This document shows positions 25,922 to 35,461 of a DNA stretch of 64,000 bases, piece after piece. The DNA is from Paenilisteria portnoyi (GTDB taxonomy: Bacteria; Bacillota; Bacilli; Lactobacillales; Listeriaceae). Positions within the stretch are counted from its first letter, which is position 1; each line of letters opens with the position of its first letter. The translations under genes were made by a program, and so were the position numbers. The DNA lies in assembly GCF_014322795.1 (NCBI RefSeq), contig NZ_JAASTT010000015.1:1-64000 (forward strand), given 5' to 3'. A model generated the notes under the pieces. That model saw only the letters and a program-made list of their open reading frames with translations, did no database searches and was not told the origin of the DNA.

Positions 25922-28243
25922 GTGTTATATAAAAATGACAATCTGTTTCCAATACTAGAACAACACGCCGATTTGAAAAAAAGGCTGTTTAATGGAAACT
26001 TTGGACTTGAAAAAGAAAATGTGCGAGTAGATGAAAACGGAAATTTATCACTTACACCACACCCCGCCATATTTGGCCTAAAAGAAGAAAACCCCTATAT
26101 CAAAACCGATTTTTCAGAAAGTCAAATCGAGATGATTACACCCGTCAGCGGCTCTGTGGACGAAGTATATACATCTATGGAAAACCTGCAAAATATCGTA
26201 TCAGACCGGATTCGCGACGAATATTTATGGCCAAGCAGCAACCCGCCAATCCTTCCAGCAGAACAAGATATCCCAATAGCCGTTTACCAAGATCCGAATT
26301 CAGCGAGCAGACTCTACCGTGAGCATCTAGCCCGCGAATACGGCAAGAAAATTCAACTTTTCTCAGGTATTCACTATAATTTCTCGTTCTCCGATGACTT
26401 TTTAGAACGACTACACACAAGCATGGGCGGCGAAAAAACTCTACAAGACTTCAAAAACCAGATTTACCTCAAAGTCGCCAAATATTTCATGCAAAATCGC
26501 TGGTTCCTACTCTATCTTACAGGAGCAAGCCCTGTTTATCTGCCAAATTTTCTGAATAAAACTCCCGACAATGAAGTTTCACGTGAAACATCCGACCTTG
26601 CGCTTAACAACGGTATCTCGTTGCGCAACAGTCACGCCGGGTATAAAAATAAATGCTCCCTCCACATCGACTACGACAGCTTTGACGGCTATATCTCAAG
26701 CATCGAGTCGTGGATTGACCAAGGTAAAATCGACAGTATGCGCGAACTCTACAACCCCATTCGGTTGAAAAACGCCCATACCGATCAATCACTAAAAAGC
26801 CTTGCAAAAGCTGGCGTCGAATACATCGAGATCCGCTCATTGGACCTAAACCCATTCGACCCAAACGGCATCACGAAAGAGACACTGCATTTTATCCAAC
26901 TACTCCTAGTCACAGGCCTATTAACCGAGAGCACTGCTTTTGACAAAATACAGCAAGAACAATCCGATCAAAACGAAGAACGAATCGCGAGTAACGGCTT
27001 GAACAAACCAAATATATACGTTAACGGCACAGAAATCCCATTCGATCAAGCAGTTGAAAAACTCCTAACCGAAATGGAACACGTCACAAAACTAACTGAT
27101 ACAACCGATTTCCAAAGTATCATCGACGCACAACGCGATATCAGCAAACAACCAGAGAAAACAATCGCGTCACAAATCACAACAACATCCGAATCATTCG
27201 TATCCTTCAACCTTGAAAAAGCGAAAATCTACCTAGAAAAAAGCTTGCAAAACGCTTACAAGCTCATAGGCTACGAAGATATGGAACTCTCAACCCAAAT
27301 CGTTTTGAAGTCCGCGGTAACAAAAGGATTATCGATTGAACTTCTAGACCGCGAAGAAAACTTCATTCGTCTCGAAAAAGGAAATCAAGTCGAATATATC
27401 AAACAAGCAACAAAAACCGCACGCGACAGCTATATTAGCGCTCTTATCATGGAAAATAAAGTCGTCACGAAACAAATTCTAGCCGAGCATAACATCGAAG
27501 TACCACAAGGTCAGAATTTTTCAAATATCGAGATTGCGCGCGATAACTTCGAACTATTCGCTGACAAACCAATCGTCATCAAGCCTAAGTCAACCAATTT
27601 TGGCATCGGAATAAGTATTTTCAAAGATGGATTCACCCAGGAAAACTACGAGGAAGCTCTAAAAATCGCTTTTAGCTACGATTCTTCCGTCATCATCGAA
27701 ACCTATATTCCCGGTGATGAATACCGCTTCCTAGTTATCGACGGCAAAATCGCGGGTATCCTAAAACGCGTGCCAGCCAATATCACAGGTGACGGTACTC
27801 GTACTATTGCCGAACTCATCGATGAAAAGAATTTAGATCCATTGCGCGGTACCGATCATCTCAAACCTTTAGAAATAATCCAAAAAGGCCCAGAAGAAAC
27901 GCTCATGCTCTCCATGCAAGGATTCAGCATGTCGGATGTTCCCGATGAAGGCCAAATCGTGTATCTACGCGAAAACTCGAATATAAGTACTGGCGGTGAC
28001 AGCATCGACGTTACTGATCTGATTCATCCCTACTATCAAGAGTTAGCGATTAAATGTGCCAAAGCCGTTGACGCGAATCTTTGCGGTGTTGACATCATTG
28101 TTTCACGTGAAACAATCCCAAACGGCCCTTATGCTGTGATTGAACTCAACTTCAATCCAGCAATACAAATCCACTCCTTCCCCTACCAAGGAGAGAATCG
28201 GCGGATTGGTGATATTATTTTGGATTTTCTATTTAAAAATTAA
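25922..28243 (+). CDS. gshF: Bifunctional glutamate-cysteine ligase/glutathione synthetase
   Basis: Predicted 773 residues, the full length of GshF. It makes glutathione from glutamate, cysteine and glycine in one polypeptide in the cytosol. Residues about 1-440 are the glutamate-cysteine ligase module (FGLEKENVRVDENG, then FSESQIEMITPV, later EIRSLDLNPFDPNGI). Residues about 480-773 are an ATP-grasp synthetase (KPIVIKPKSTNFGIGISIF; VIELNFNPAIQIHSFPY). The start is GTG at 25922 after AAGGTG. Two parS sites lie inside the gene (26575-26590 and 28099-28114). It ends at a strong terminator shared with ychF. In Listeria glutathione activates the virulence regulator PrfA in pathogenic species; whether that applies here is not visible. 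Confidence 0.97.
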   Translation: MLYKNDNLFPILEQHADLKKRLFNGNFGLEKENVRVDENGNLSLTPHPAIFGLKEENPYIKTDFSESQIEMITPVSGSVDEVYTSMENLQNIVSDRIRDEYLWPSSNPPILPAEQDIPIAVYQDPNSASRLYREHLAREYGKKIQLFSGIHYNFSFSDDFLERLHTSMGGEKTLQDFKNQIYLKVAKYFMQNRWFLLYLTGASPVYLPNFLNKTPDNEVSRETSDLALNNGISLRNSHAGYKNKCSLHIDYDSFDGYISSIESWIDQGKIDSMRELYNPIRLKNAHTDQSLKSLAKAGVEYIEIRSLDLNPFDPNGITKETLHFIQLLLVTGLLTESTAFDKIQQEQSDQNEERIASNGLNKPNIYVNGTEIPFDQAVEKLLTEMEHVTKLTDTTDFQSIIDAQRDISKQPEKTIASQITTTSESFVSFNLEKAKIYLEKSLQNAYKLIGYEDMELSTQIVLKSAVTKGLSIELLDREENFIRLEKGNQVEYIKQATKTARDSYISALIMENKVVTKQILAEHNIEVPQGQNFSNIEIARDNFELFADKPIVIKPKSTNFGIGISIFKDGFTQENYEEALKIAFSYDSSVIIETYIPGDEYRFLVIDGKIAGILKRVPANITGDGTRTIAELIDEKNLDPLRGTDHLKPLEIIQKGPEETLMLSMQGFSMSDVPDEGQIVYLRENSNISTGGDSIDVTDLIHPYYQELAIKCAKAVDANLCGVDIIVSRETIPNGPYAVIELNFNPAIQIHSFPYQGENRRIGDIILDFLFKN
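26575..26590. promoter_or_regulatory. parS site (ParB binding) in gshF
   Basis: AGTTTCACGTGAAACA differs from the consensus TGTTTCACGTGAAACA at one end base only. Confidence 0.8.
28099..28114. promoter_or_regulatory. parS site in gshF, second
   Basis: TGTTTCACGTGAAACA, a perfect 16-bp palindrome matching parS. Confidence 0.9.
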
Positions 28244-28247
28244 ACAA

Positions 28248-28277
28248 AGAGGCTAGGAATTTCGATTCCTAGCCTCT
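28248..28277. terminator. Bidirectional terminator between gshF and ychF
   Basis: 13-bp perfect stem AGAGGCTAGGAAT with a TTCG loop, flanked by A-rich and T-rich tracts; the genes are convergent. Confidence 0.9.
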
Positions 28278-28289
28278 TCTTATACAAAT

Positions 28290-29393
28290 CTATACGTTAA
28301 ACAAGAAATGAACGACATCTCCATCTTTCATCACGTACTCTTTACCTTCCGAGCGCAGTCTCCCAGCCACTTTTGCAGCTTGTTCAGAACCATGCTCTAA
28401 CAAATCATCATACGAAACCACTTCGGCACGGATAAAGCCACGTTCGAAATCGGTGTGAATAACGCCGGCACACGCTGGAGCCTTCATGCCATTGCGGAAC
28501 GTCCAAGCGCGAACTTCCTGAACACCAGCCGTAAAGTAAGTCGACAAGCCAAGTAGCGTATACGCCGCACGAATCAATTGATCCAGGCCAGACTCTTCAA
28601 TTCCAAGTGCTTCCAAGAATTCCGCTTTATCTTCATCATCCAACTCAGCAATTTCTTCCTCCGCACGCGCGCAGATAACAATAACCTCAGAACCTTCAGA
28701 AGCTGCGAATTCACGTACTTGTTGCACATATTTATTGTTCTCTGGGTCGCTAACCTCATCCTCAGCAACGTTCGCTACGTATAATACCGGTTTGCGAGTT
28801 AATAAGAACAATCCACGAACAATTTTATCCTCATCTTCATTAAACTCAATCGAACGTGCCGGTTTATCATTCTCCAAAGCCTCTTTCAACTTCAAAAGAA
28901 CGTTATATTCCGCGATCGCATCTTTATCTTTTTGCTTCGTTGCCAGCTTCTCAACACGGCTAATACGCTTATCAACCGTCTCTAAATCCGCCAAAATAAG
29001 CTCCAGATTAATTACCGCGATATCATCAAGCGGGTCAATACGACCTTCCACGTGCGTAATGTTTTCATCTTCAAAACAACGCGTTACGTGACAAATCGCG
29101 TCCACTTGGCGAATGTGAGATAAGAACTGGTTACCAAGCCCCTCACCTTTACTCGCGCCTTTCACAATCCCTGCAATATCCGTAAATTCGAATGTTGTCG
29201 GTACTGTTTTCTTCGGTTTCACAAGCTCCGTCAATTTGTTCAGACGCGCATCAGGAACCTCAACAATTCCCATATTCGGTTCAATCGTCGCGAAAGGATA
29301 GTTTGCCGCTTCCACTTTTGATTTCGTAATTGCGTTAAAAAGTGTCGATTTCCCAACGTTCGGAAGACCAACAATACCAGCTGTTAATGCCAT
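28290..29393 (-). CDS. ychF: Redox/translation-associated GTPase-family ATPase YchF
   Basis: Predicted 367 residues, standard length. Obg-related P-loop [15 protein letters not shown] at about 8-22, the switch region [20 protein letters not shown], the altered specificity motif (NVAEDE in place of NKxD) that makes the family prefer ATP, and a C-terminal TGS domain with [14 protein letters not shown] and [14 protein letters not shown]. It binds ribosomes and modulates oxidative stress responses. It sits near parB/DUF951 in Bacillus; here a catalase locus and mobile elements intervene. Confidence 0.95.
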   Translation of the reverse strand: MALTAGIVGLPNVGKSTLFNAITKSKVEAANYPFATIEPNMGIVEVPDARLNKLTELVKPKKTVPTTFEFTDIAGIVKGASKGEGLGNQFLSHIRQVDAICHVTRCFEDENITHVEGRIDPLDDIAVINLELILADLETVDKRISRVEKLATKQKDKDAIAEYNVLLKLKEALENDKPARSIEFNEDEDKIVRGLFLLTRKPVLYVANVAEDEVSDPENNKYVQQVREFAASEGSEVIVICARAEEEIAELDDEDKAEFLEALGIEESGLDQLIRAAYTLLGLSTYFTAGVQEVRAWTFRNGMKAPACAGVIHTDFERGFIRAEVVSYDDLLEHGSEQAAKVAGRLRSEGKEYVMKDGDVVHFLFNV

Positions 29394-29509
29394 TTAAATG
29401 AACTCCTTTGATCGAAAAGCTCAGTCGCTTTCCTCATTTTATATTACACTCATGTCTCCATTATAAAGGTTTTCCGACTAAAAAGACACAAGAATTTACC
29501 ACACACCAT

Positions 29510-29843
29510 CTAAACCGTATTTCCGATATCATTCAACTTGTTAATCTCCGCATTCATACTCCCCAACATATCAATCGACAGCTCGTCCATCACCTGCACT
29601 AACCGCTTCACGACCGCATTATAACTATCCAACTCCTTGCGAAACCCATTCGAATCCCCGACCAAAAGCTCATGTTCCATCGTGCTTAAATATTTATTGC
29701 TATAATTAAACGTCGACACAATCAACTTCACCTTCTCCAAATCATCCGGAAAATAAATACTCATCAACTCAATCTCATGAATATATTTCTCCGTCTCATT
29801 CCGATTCTCAATCAACCGCGCCCGTATTTTCTCACTATCTTAT
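29510..29843 (-). pseudogene. 3' end of an unrecognised gene truncated by the IS30 insertion
   Basis: The open frame runs from the insertion boundary (a TAA falls just inside it) to 29510 and encodes about 108 helical, acidic residues (for example EIELMSIYFPDDLEKVKL and LSTMEHELLVGDSNGFRKEL). A TTG at 29815 could initiate a 101-residue product, but it has no ribosome-binding site, and coding-like sequence precedes it up to the IS edge. Its heptad-like helices and the nearby polymorphic toxin raise the possibility of a secretion-associated small protein; that is speculation. Confidence 0.55.
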
Positions 29844-30896
29844 TTGTCAAATTAAGCGAGACACATCGGCATGCTGCAGAAAACACTCAATGGGTGTCAA
29901 ATAGTCCAGCGATTTTCTAGGTAAATTATTTCGAGCCGCAATAATCTCGTTGACTTCCTGTTGAGAAATCGTGTCAAAATCCATTTGTTTAGGCAAGCCG
30001 TTTCTTCGAAGAAACCCGTTGGAATTCTCATTGAGTGGACGTTGACAAGGTTTCCCTGCATCGGCAAAGAAGATAGCCATGTCATGCTGATTAGCCGTCT
30101 GCTTCCACCTAGAGAATTCCTTTCCGTTGTCAAAGGTGATGGATTTAAAAAAATGGGAAGGGAAGCCAGACAACCATTGATGCAAAGCCTCTTCGATGGA
30201 GACAGCTTTCCGACTAATGACTTTCAACACAATGATGGCTTTAGATGTCCGTTCCACCAGTGTAATCAGCGCACTTTTATGATCTTTTCCGACAATCGTA
30301 TCGCCTTCAAGGTGCCCAAACTCTGTGTCGAAACCAGGAAAAGCAACTGCTCTGTCTCCCAACCGACGTTTAAAGGCCTCTTTTCCTCGCTTCTCCTGAT
30401 GCCCGTTTGGTTTGCGTTTCCCTTTCATAGGCAACTGTTTTTTGTCAAATATGCCTTCGGAAAACATGCGATACAAGGTTTTCATCGAACACGGAAAAGG
30501 TTTGGTATTAGCCGTAGGCTTGGGGCTAGCAATGGTATCCGGTGTCCAACCAAGTCCAATACGCTCCTTCACAAGTGCTTTCGTTTCTGAATCGAGTGAA
30601 ATAGGCTTACGTCCACATTTTTTCTTGTTGCGTTGGTACTGTAAGAAAATAGCCGGAGCGGAAAGACCAGCCTGTAACTGCCGGAGAATGCGATAAATGC
30701 ATTCCTTACTACGCCCTAATTTTTGAGCAATATGACGGGCGGAAAATCCGCTGTTGGTGTATTCCTCTATAAAAATAAGTTCATTTCTGGTAAGATGGTG
30801 ATAAGACATGTTTGATACACTCCTTTGTGGACTTTTGTCGGTTTCATTGAGTGTATCATAGCATGTCTCTTTTTTGTGTCTCACTTAATTATACAA
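29844..30896 (-). mobile_element. IS30-family insertion sequence, complete
   Basis: About 1053 bp bounded by imperfect inverted ends: TTGTCAAATTAAGCGAGACAC (left, first part shown) against TTGTATAATTAAGTGAGACAC (right, reverse complement). It encodes one intact transposase. No clear target duplication was found. The left end abuts a truncated gene. Confidence 0.85.
29847..30809 (-). CDS. IS30-family transposase
   Basis: Predicted 320 residues starting at ATG 30809 after GGAGTG. N-terminal helix-turn-helix (LTRNELIFIEEYTNSGFSAR; HIAQKLGRSKECIYRILR) and a C-terminal DDE integrase core: first Asp in HLEGDTIVGKDH, second in ITFDNGKEFSRW, glutamate in NENSNGFLRRNG. The gene spans almost the whole element and appears intact, so the element may still be active. 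Confidence 0.93.
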   Translation of the reverse strand: MSYHHLTRNELIFIEEYTNSGFSARHIAQKLGRSKECIYRILRQLQAGLSAPAIFLQYQRNKKKCGRKPISLDSETKALVKERIGLGWTPDTIASPKPTANTKPFPCSMKTLYRMFSEGIFDKKQLPMKGKRKPNGHQEKRGKEAFKRRLGDRAVAFPGFDTEFGHLEGDTIVGKDHKSALITLVERTSKAIIVLKVISRKAVSIEEALHQWLSGFPSHFFKSITFDNGKEFSRWKQTANQHDMAIFFADAGKPCQRPLNENSNGFLRRNGLPKQMDFDTISQQEVNEIIAARNNLPRKSLDYLTPIECFLQHADVSRLI

Positions 30897-30936
30897 TTCA
30901 GGAAATTTAAAAAGTCTTAAAAATAAAAACCCCCGA

Positions 30937-30945
30937 AAATTAATT
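30937..30945. repeat. Target duplication of the IS1182 element, left copy (right copy 32621-32629)
   Basis: AAATTAATT is present immediately outside both ends of the IS1182 element, a 9-bp direct repeat that also forms the loop of the interrupted terminator. Confidence 0.75.
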
Positions 30946-32620
30946 GAGGCTGCTGAAAAAGTGTATCGCATGAACTGTAGAAAACGATTTGCATCGTTTT
31001 CTATAGTTTTTCTTTTTTATAAGGACTTTATGGCCCAAATCTGAGATAATAGGTATAGAAAAAAGATGGGTGGTAAAAGCGATGTTACATTTTCAGGATG
31101 AATTAGATGTAAGTCCCTATTCAGAGTTGTATGATATTTTAGTGAAGGAAGATCACTTCCTTCGTAAGTTGAATAATCTTGTTGATTTTTCATTTATTGT
31201 GGATGAAGTACGAGAAAACTATTGTTTAGATGATGGACGAAACGCTGTTAGCCCTATTCAAATGTTTAAATACCTTTTACTGAAAGTGATCTACGATCTT
31301 TCAGATCGTGATTTAGTTGCACGAGCACACACCGACTTGTCCTTCAAATATTTTCTAGGTATTGCTCCAGAAGCCAATGTGATTCACTCTAGTACACTAA
31401 CCAAGTTTCGTCGCTTGCGTTTGAAAGACGAAACGCTCTTAGATATGCTTATCGGGAAATCGATTGATATTGCTAGTCAGCTAGGATTAATGAAATCGAC
31501 GACGATTATTGTGGATGTGACCCATACGAAATCTGCCTACAATGCTAAATCACCCATTGAAATTTTACGCGACCGTTCTAAAAATCTTCGCAAGAAAGTG
31601 TATCAAATAGACGCATCCATGAAAGATAAAATGCCACCAAAATATAACGGTTCTGAATGGGAACAGGAATTAGCTTATTCCAATGCCTTACTCCACCAAC
31701 TGAAAGAGCAGTCTACATTGGTGGCTGTCGCTAGTATTCAAGAGAGTATGAATCTATTAGAGGAAACAATTAGTGACGATTTAGAACATCGGAAAAGCCT
31801 TGTTGATCAGGATGCTCGGATTGGACATAAGACTTCTGACACTTCTTTCTTTGGCTACAAAACGCATATCGCAATGGATGATAATCGACTTGTGACTGCT
31901 GCTGTTGTTACGACTGGCGAGAAGTCAGATGGAAAGTATCTATCGGATTTGGTTGAAAAATCGAAAGCCAATGGTGTGAACGTTCAAACGATTTTAGGTG
32001 ATGCAGCTTAGACAATCTTACCTATGTAGAAGAAAAGGATATCACGCTTGTAGCGAAGCTGAATCCAAGTGTTTCTAAAGGTGGACGAAAAGAAGCCGAT
32101 GGCTTTGAGTTTAATAAAGATGCAGATAGGATGGTCTGTCCAGCAGGAGAAATGGCAATTAGGAAAGCGAGACAAGGGAAGAAAAATCAGAAGAAGAATC
32201 AGAGGACAACGTATTACTTTGCGATAGAAAAATGTAAGGTTTGCCCCTTGCGTGAGGGCTGTTATAAAACCGAAGCCAAATCAAAAACCTATTCTATTTC
32301 CATAAAATCAGACCTCCATCAAAAACAAATAAATTTTGAGAATACAGAGGAATTTAAAACCCTTGCTAGAAATCGATACATGATTGAGGCTAAAAATAGT
32401 GAGATTAAAAACAGTCACGGTTTTTCGACCAGTAAAAGTGACGGGTTATTGGGCATGAATATACAAGCGGCGACTACGCTATTCGCAGTGAATATGAAAA
32501 GAATTATGACATTAATAGATGAAAATAAATAAGGTTTCTATCCGAATTATTGGATAGAAACCTTATTTATTTGGCTTCGCTCTGATTTATGCAAAAAATG
32601 CTTAGTTTTTCAGCAGCCTC
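30946..32620 (+). mobile_element. IS1182-family insertion sequence with broken transposase
   Basis: 1675 bp, ends GAGGCTGCTGAAAAA and its inverted counterpart TTTTTCAGCAGCCTC. It is inserted into the loop of a minus-strand intrinsic terminator: the arms lie at about 30930-30936 and 32630-32636. Confidence 0.85.
31070..32532 (+). pseudogene. IS1182-family transposase, frameshifted
   Basis: The N-terminal 313 codons carry YLLLKVIYDLSDRDLVAR, VDVTHTKSAYNAKSP and IGHKTSDTSFFGYKTHIAMD, as in IS1182 transposases. At GDAA (about 32010) the frame meets TAG. The sequence resumes in another frame with DNLTYVEEKDITLVAKLNP and continues to 32532 through KCKVCPLREGCY and NRYMIEAKNSEIKNSHG. A deletion of about 10 bases right after GDAA would explain the break (expected Y-x-x-x before DN). 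The element probably cannot move by itself. Confidence 0.88.
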
Positions 32621-32670
32621 AAATTAATTCGAGGGCTCCATTGCAAACTTACTTTAAAGAAATCTATTCG

Positions 32671-33159
32671 TTAAATTGGGTTATTTGGATATTCAGCTAA
32701 ATACTTTTCAATTATTCCTTGTAATTTCTCGTCCTGCGGTTTTTCGTTTAAGTATTTATATTTCCAAATAATCATTTGATCTGAAAAATCATAGTCTGTA
32801 CTCGCCCAATCTGTATAATCATAATGTACATTCAATTTGCCAGCGCTCGTTAAGCTCATTGTAAACGAATACCAAAGTTCTTGCTCATATTTTTCGAATA
32901 CTAAACGAAGAGCCTCACTTAAATCATATAATTCCATCTCATTATCATCAAACTTTTCAGTATTGATTTTATACTTAAAAGGAATTTCCAAACTATATTT
33001 AAACTCATTTAAGTTCTCTTCTTCATTATAATAGAAGTAAGTGCCTCCACCTGATTCCGAAATTTGAGCATAGAAATGGAAAGTTTCCCATCTTTCTGGA
33101 ATCATTTCATTTACCTTTTCTGCAATTTCTCTGTATTTATTATTCATTTCTTGTTCCAT
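32671..33159 (-). CDS. YezG/DUF600-family immunity protein
   Basis: Predicted 162 residues from ATG 33159, 7 bases after the toxin stop, with AGGTGG supplied by the toxin's last codons. The start KYREIAEKVNEMIPERWETF and the later segments GGGTYFYYNEEENLNEF and KLNVHYDYTDWASTDYDF match YezG-type antitoxins that pair with YeeF-like LXG toxins in Bacillus. It should bind and block the nuclease domain of the preceding toxin in the cytoplasm. The transcript originally ended at the terminator now split by the IS1182 element. Confidence 0.85.
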   Translation of the reverse strand: MEQEMNNKYREIAEKVNEMIPERWETFHFYAQISESGGGTYFYYNEEENLNEFKYSLEIPFKYKINTEKFDDNEMELYDLSEALRLVFEKYEQELWYSFTMSLTSAGKLNVHYDYTDWASTDYDFSDQMIIWKYKYLNEKPQDEKLQGIIEKYLAEYPNNPI

Positions 33160-33166
33160 AGTCACA

Positions 33167-34915
33167 TTAACCACCTGCCTGATTTTTAATTATTTTCTTG
33201 AACATACCCTTACCTTCTATTTCATAAAAAACCTGGAATCTATCAGGTCTCAAAGAGTCACCTGAATATCGCGGCGTTATTTTGACAGTAACTTTTTTAG
33301 GAGGTATCTCTTTCAGTGCATTGGCCCACTGTTTCTCCATGTTATACCAAGTACCACCTGAACGATTTATTTGGCTATTTTGAGCTACCAAATTATCAAT
33401 ATCACCAGGTCCATTAAACTGACTTCCGATAAGGTGCCCCCCATCGTCATCCGGTAACCTATATTCACGGCCTGCAATACGTTGCATCCCTTCGTTCCTA
33501 TCTGCTGTTTTCAGAATGAGGCTACTCGCATCAACGTCTATAACTCGCCCCAAGTCATCTGTTGTATATTTATATCCGTCTTCCGTTACGTATCGTGTAT
33601 TTGGCGCGAGTTCTTTCCTGCCGCCTTTTCCTTTAATGATGTGCTCACCATACGTAACTTCTTTAACCTTAGGCACATCAGCAAGTTTCTCGGCCGATTC
33701 CCGCACTGCCCTACCAGCATTGGATGCAACATTGTCCGTATTTTTAAGAAAACTAGTGCTTACAGTTCCAAATCCCTCCGCAACTATGCGCTCCCCGCCA
33801 AAATTCAAATTTCGGATGTTATCTCCGAAATTCGTCGTTCTTTTCTTCAGGGCGGTCACACCTTCTTGCAAAGTATTTTTTGTTGAACTTGCTACATCCC
33901 CCAATACTCTCGGAACATTTCGCATCCGCTCTGCACTTTCACGCAAAGCTTGTTTTCCCATCGAATCAATATTAGAAATTCCTTGTTTAGCTGTCTGTTT
34001 TAGGGTTAGCTTACTGCCCACTTGAGCGGCATCTAATGCCAGCCCACCAGCTTTTGTTGCTTGGCTAAATGCTCGGATTCCTTTCACACCTGGTATAACA
34101 TCCAGTAATGCAAAAGCTCCGCGTGTTGCTCGCTCTCCGCCATCCATTTCGCGACCTGTCAGCCAGTCTTTTCCGGATGCCGCACTACTTAATTCTAGTG
34201 TCCCATAGGCAACTCCGAGTGCCAATCCTGCCGGTGGGCACAAAATACTGACCCCAATTATGACTACTGCAATACCAATATCTCGCCAAAACTCTGTGTT
34301 TTGTTGGTCGTCTCGAATCGAATTATACTCAAACGCACGAGAACTGGATACCGCCGATTGATACTGATCATATGTAAACTTTTGGTCTGGATTTTGTTTA
34401 CTATACTCGGCAAATTGTGCTTTCAAATTATCAGCAAAAAAATTATCACCTGCCATGATGTCTTTCAAATTAATCTTATCTTTTTTGACTTCTGTTGTTG
34501 CTGGACTCATGCCATAATTATAGGCGCCGGTTGAAATAATCTGTGTTGCGCCAATGGTGTTTTTAGTCTCATAGTTTTCAATAGATAAGCCTTCCATTTT
34601 TTCCACGAATTTATCAATATCTTTATAAAATGGCTCATCAATGACTCGTTCAACCATGCCCCCTGCATTACTTGCATAATCGTGAAGCACTTCCATTTTT
34701 TCAAACATACTCTGATACGTGCTTTCTTTATCTGTAAAAGAGAAAGAAATAACACCATCGCTATCATCCTTCTGGATGTCGCGCTGTATATCTTCAAAAT
34801 TTTTATTTATTTTCTTTAAATGATCTGTAACACCTTTTCCCCAGCCTAGGCCAATCAATGATTTAAGTGCATTTTCAGACTTATCCCATTCGCCCTCTCT
34901 ATATTTCACATCCAT
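33167..34915 (-). CDS. Polymorphic toxin with pretoxin (PT-TG) region and DNA/RNA non-specific endonuclease domain
   Basis: Predicted 582 residues. Helical N-terminal region (about 1-170, WXG-like) beginning MDVKYREGEWDKSENALKSL, then a hydrophobic stretch (IGIAVVIIGVSILCPPAGLA, about 215-235) and the PT-TG motif (WLTGREMDGGERATRGAFAL), which commonly precedes toxin domains. The C-terminus has a NucA/YeeF-like nuclease signature DDDGGHLIGSQFNGPGDIDN followed by LVAQNSQINRSGGTWYNME. There is no signal peptide; such proteins leave by the type VII (Esx/Yuk) system, which is not encoded here. Its YezG partner follows immediately. It should cut nucleic acids of competing bacteria. Domain calls are good; export route inferred. 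Confidence 0.85.
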   Translation of the reverse strand: MDVKYREGEWDKSENALKSLIGLGWGKGVTDHLKKINKNFEDIQRDIQKDDSDGVISFSFTDKESTYQSMFEKMEVLHDYASNAGGMVERVIDEPFYKDIDKFVEKMEGLSIENYETKNTIGATQIISTGAYNYGMSPATTEVKKDKINLKDIMAGDNFFADNLKAQFAEYSKQNPDQKFTYDQYQSAVSSSRAFEYNSIRDDQQNTEFWRDIGIAVVIIGVSILCPPAGLALGVAYGTLELSSAASGKDWLTGREMDGGERATRGAFALLDVIPGVKGIRAFSQATKAGGLALDAAQVGSKLTLKQTAKQGISNIDSMGKQALRESAERMRNVPRVLGDVASSTKNTLQEGVTALKKRTTNFGDNIRNLNFGGERIVAEGFGTVSTSFLKNTDNVASNAGRAVRESAEKLADVPKVKEVTYGEHIIKGKGGRKELAPNTRYVTEDGYKYTTDDLGRVIDVDASSLILKTADRNEGMQRIAGREYRLPDDDGGHLIGSQFNGPGDIDNLVAQNSQINRSGGTWYNMEKQWANALKEIPPKKVTVKITPRYSGDSLRPDRFQVFYEIEGKGMFKKIIKNQAGG

Positions 34916-34992
34916 ATTTGACTTCTCGCCCCCATCTCCCTAAATTTAGTATTCCATGCCAATAATTATAACATACGCATCCCATGAACAAT

Positions 34993-35026
34993 AAAAAAAG
35001 CTCCCGATAAACTTAAATCGAGAGCT
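34993..35026 (-). terminator. Intrinsic terminator downstream of phage-like remnant
   Basis: AGCTCTCGAT pairs with ATCGGGAGCT (one wobble) followed by TTTTTTATTG on the minus strand. Confidence 0.85.
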
Positions 35027-35033
35027 TCTATTA

Positions 35034-35217
35034 CTATTTTTTCAACTCCAAATGTTTATCCGCCGTAATGATATAGAATGCCTTACCTTCATAACAACAC
35101 TTTATTCCCAAATCTGCGATATCCAGAAACCGAGTTCGCAAATGCTGTAAAGCCAACTTTTAGTGTAAGAGGTAACCAATCAGTATCTACAAATTGATTA
35201 TTTACATAGTTTCTCAT
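35034..35217 (-). pseudogene. Phage tail/receptor-binding protein remnant, frameshifted
   Basis: From ATG 35217 the frame reads MRNYVNNQFVDTDWLPLTLK then VGFTAFANSVSGYRRFGNKV and stops at 35089. The pattern W-x-x-L-x-L-x-x-G-F...YRR-x-GNKV is typical of the first strands of phage tail or base-plate proteins. In another frame the overlapping sequence continues YEGKAFYIITADKHLELKK to a stop at 35034, directly before a terminator. I read this as the scrambled end of a lost phage gene; the assignment is tentative. Confidence 0.4.
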
Positions 35218-35417
35218 ATTCTATCCACAGGCTTGCGATAGCCCTACATACAAATCGTGCGTCTTATGGTTATCAAAACTCTGCATGATTCCGTGCCAAG
35301 ATACTTGCATATCAATTCATCGAATATTTTGATATTTATGTAGGCTAAAAAAGGCATGCGCTGTTGAATTCCTAGCTCATACCTCTCGATATTTCACCCC
35401 AACAATTGACATAGAGC

Positions 35418-35452
35418 CAAAAAAACCGACAGAGCATCACGCCCCATCGGTC
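35418..35452 (-). terminator. Terminator of kat
   Basis: ACCGA/TCGGT outer stem with GGGC/GCTC inner pairs, followed by TTTTTTTGG on the minus strand. Confidence 0.7.
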
Positions 35453-35461
35453 CATCCTATA

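Larger units (their letters stand above)
34916..35461. other. Intergenic region with terminator and phage-like scrap
   Basis: Holds a strong minus-strand terminator (34993-35026), a phage-tail-like remnant (35034-35217) and the catalase terminator (35418-35452). Nothing else coding was seen between 35218 and 35417. Confidence 0.6.

Noticed and set aside
28574-28784. Small frames opposite and within ychF
   Set aside because: Out-of-frame shadows of a conserved gene.
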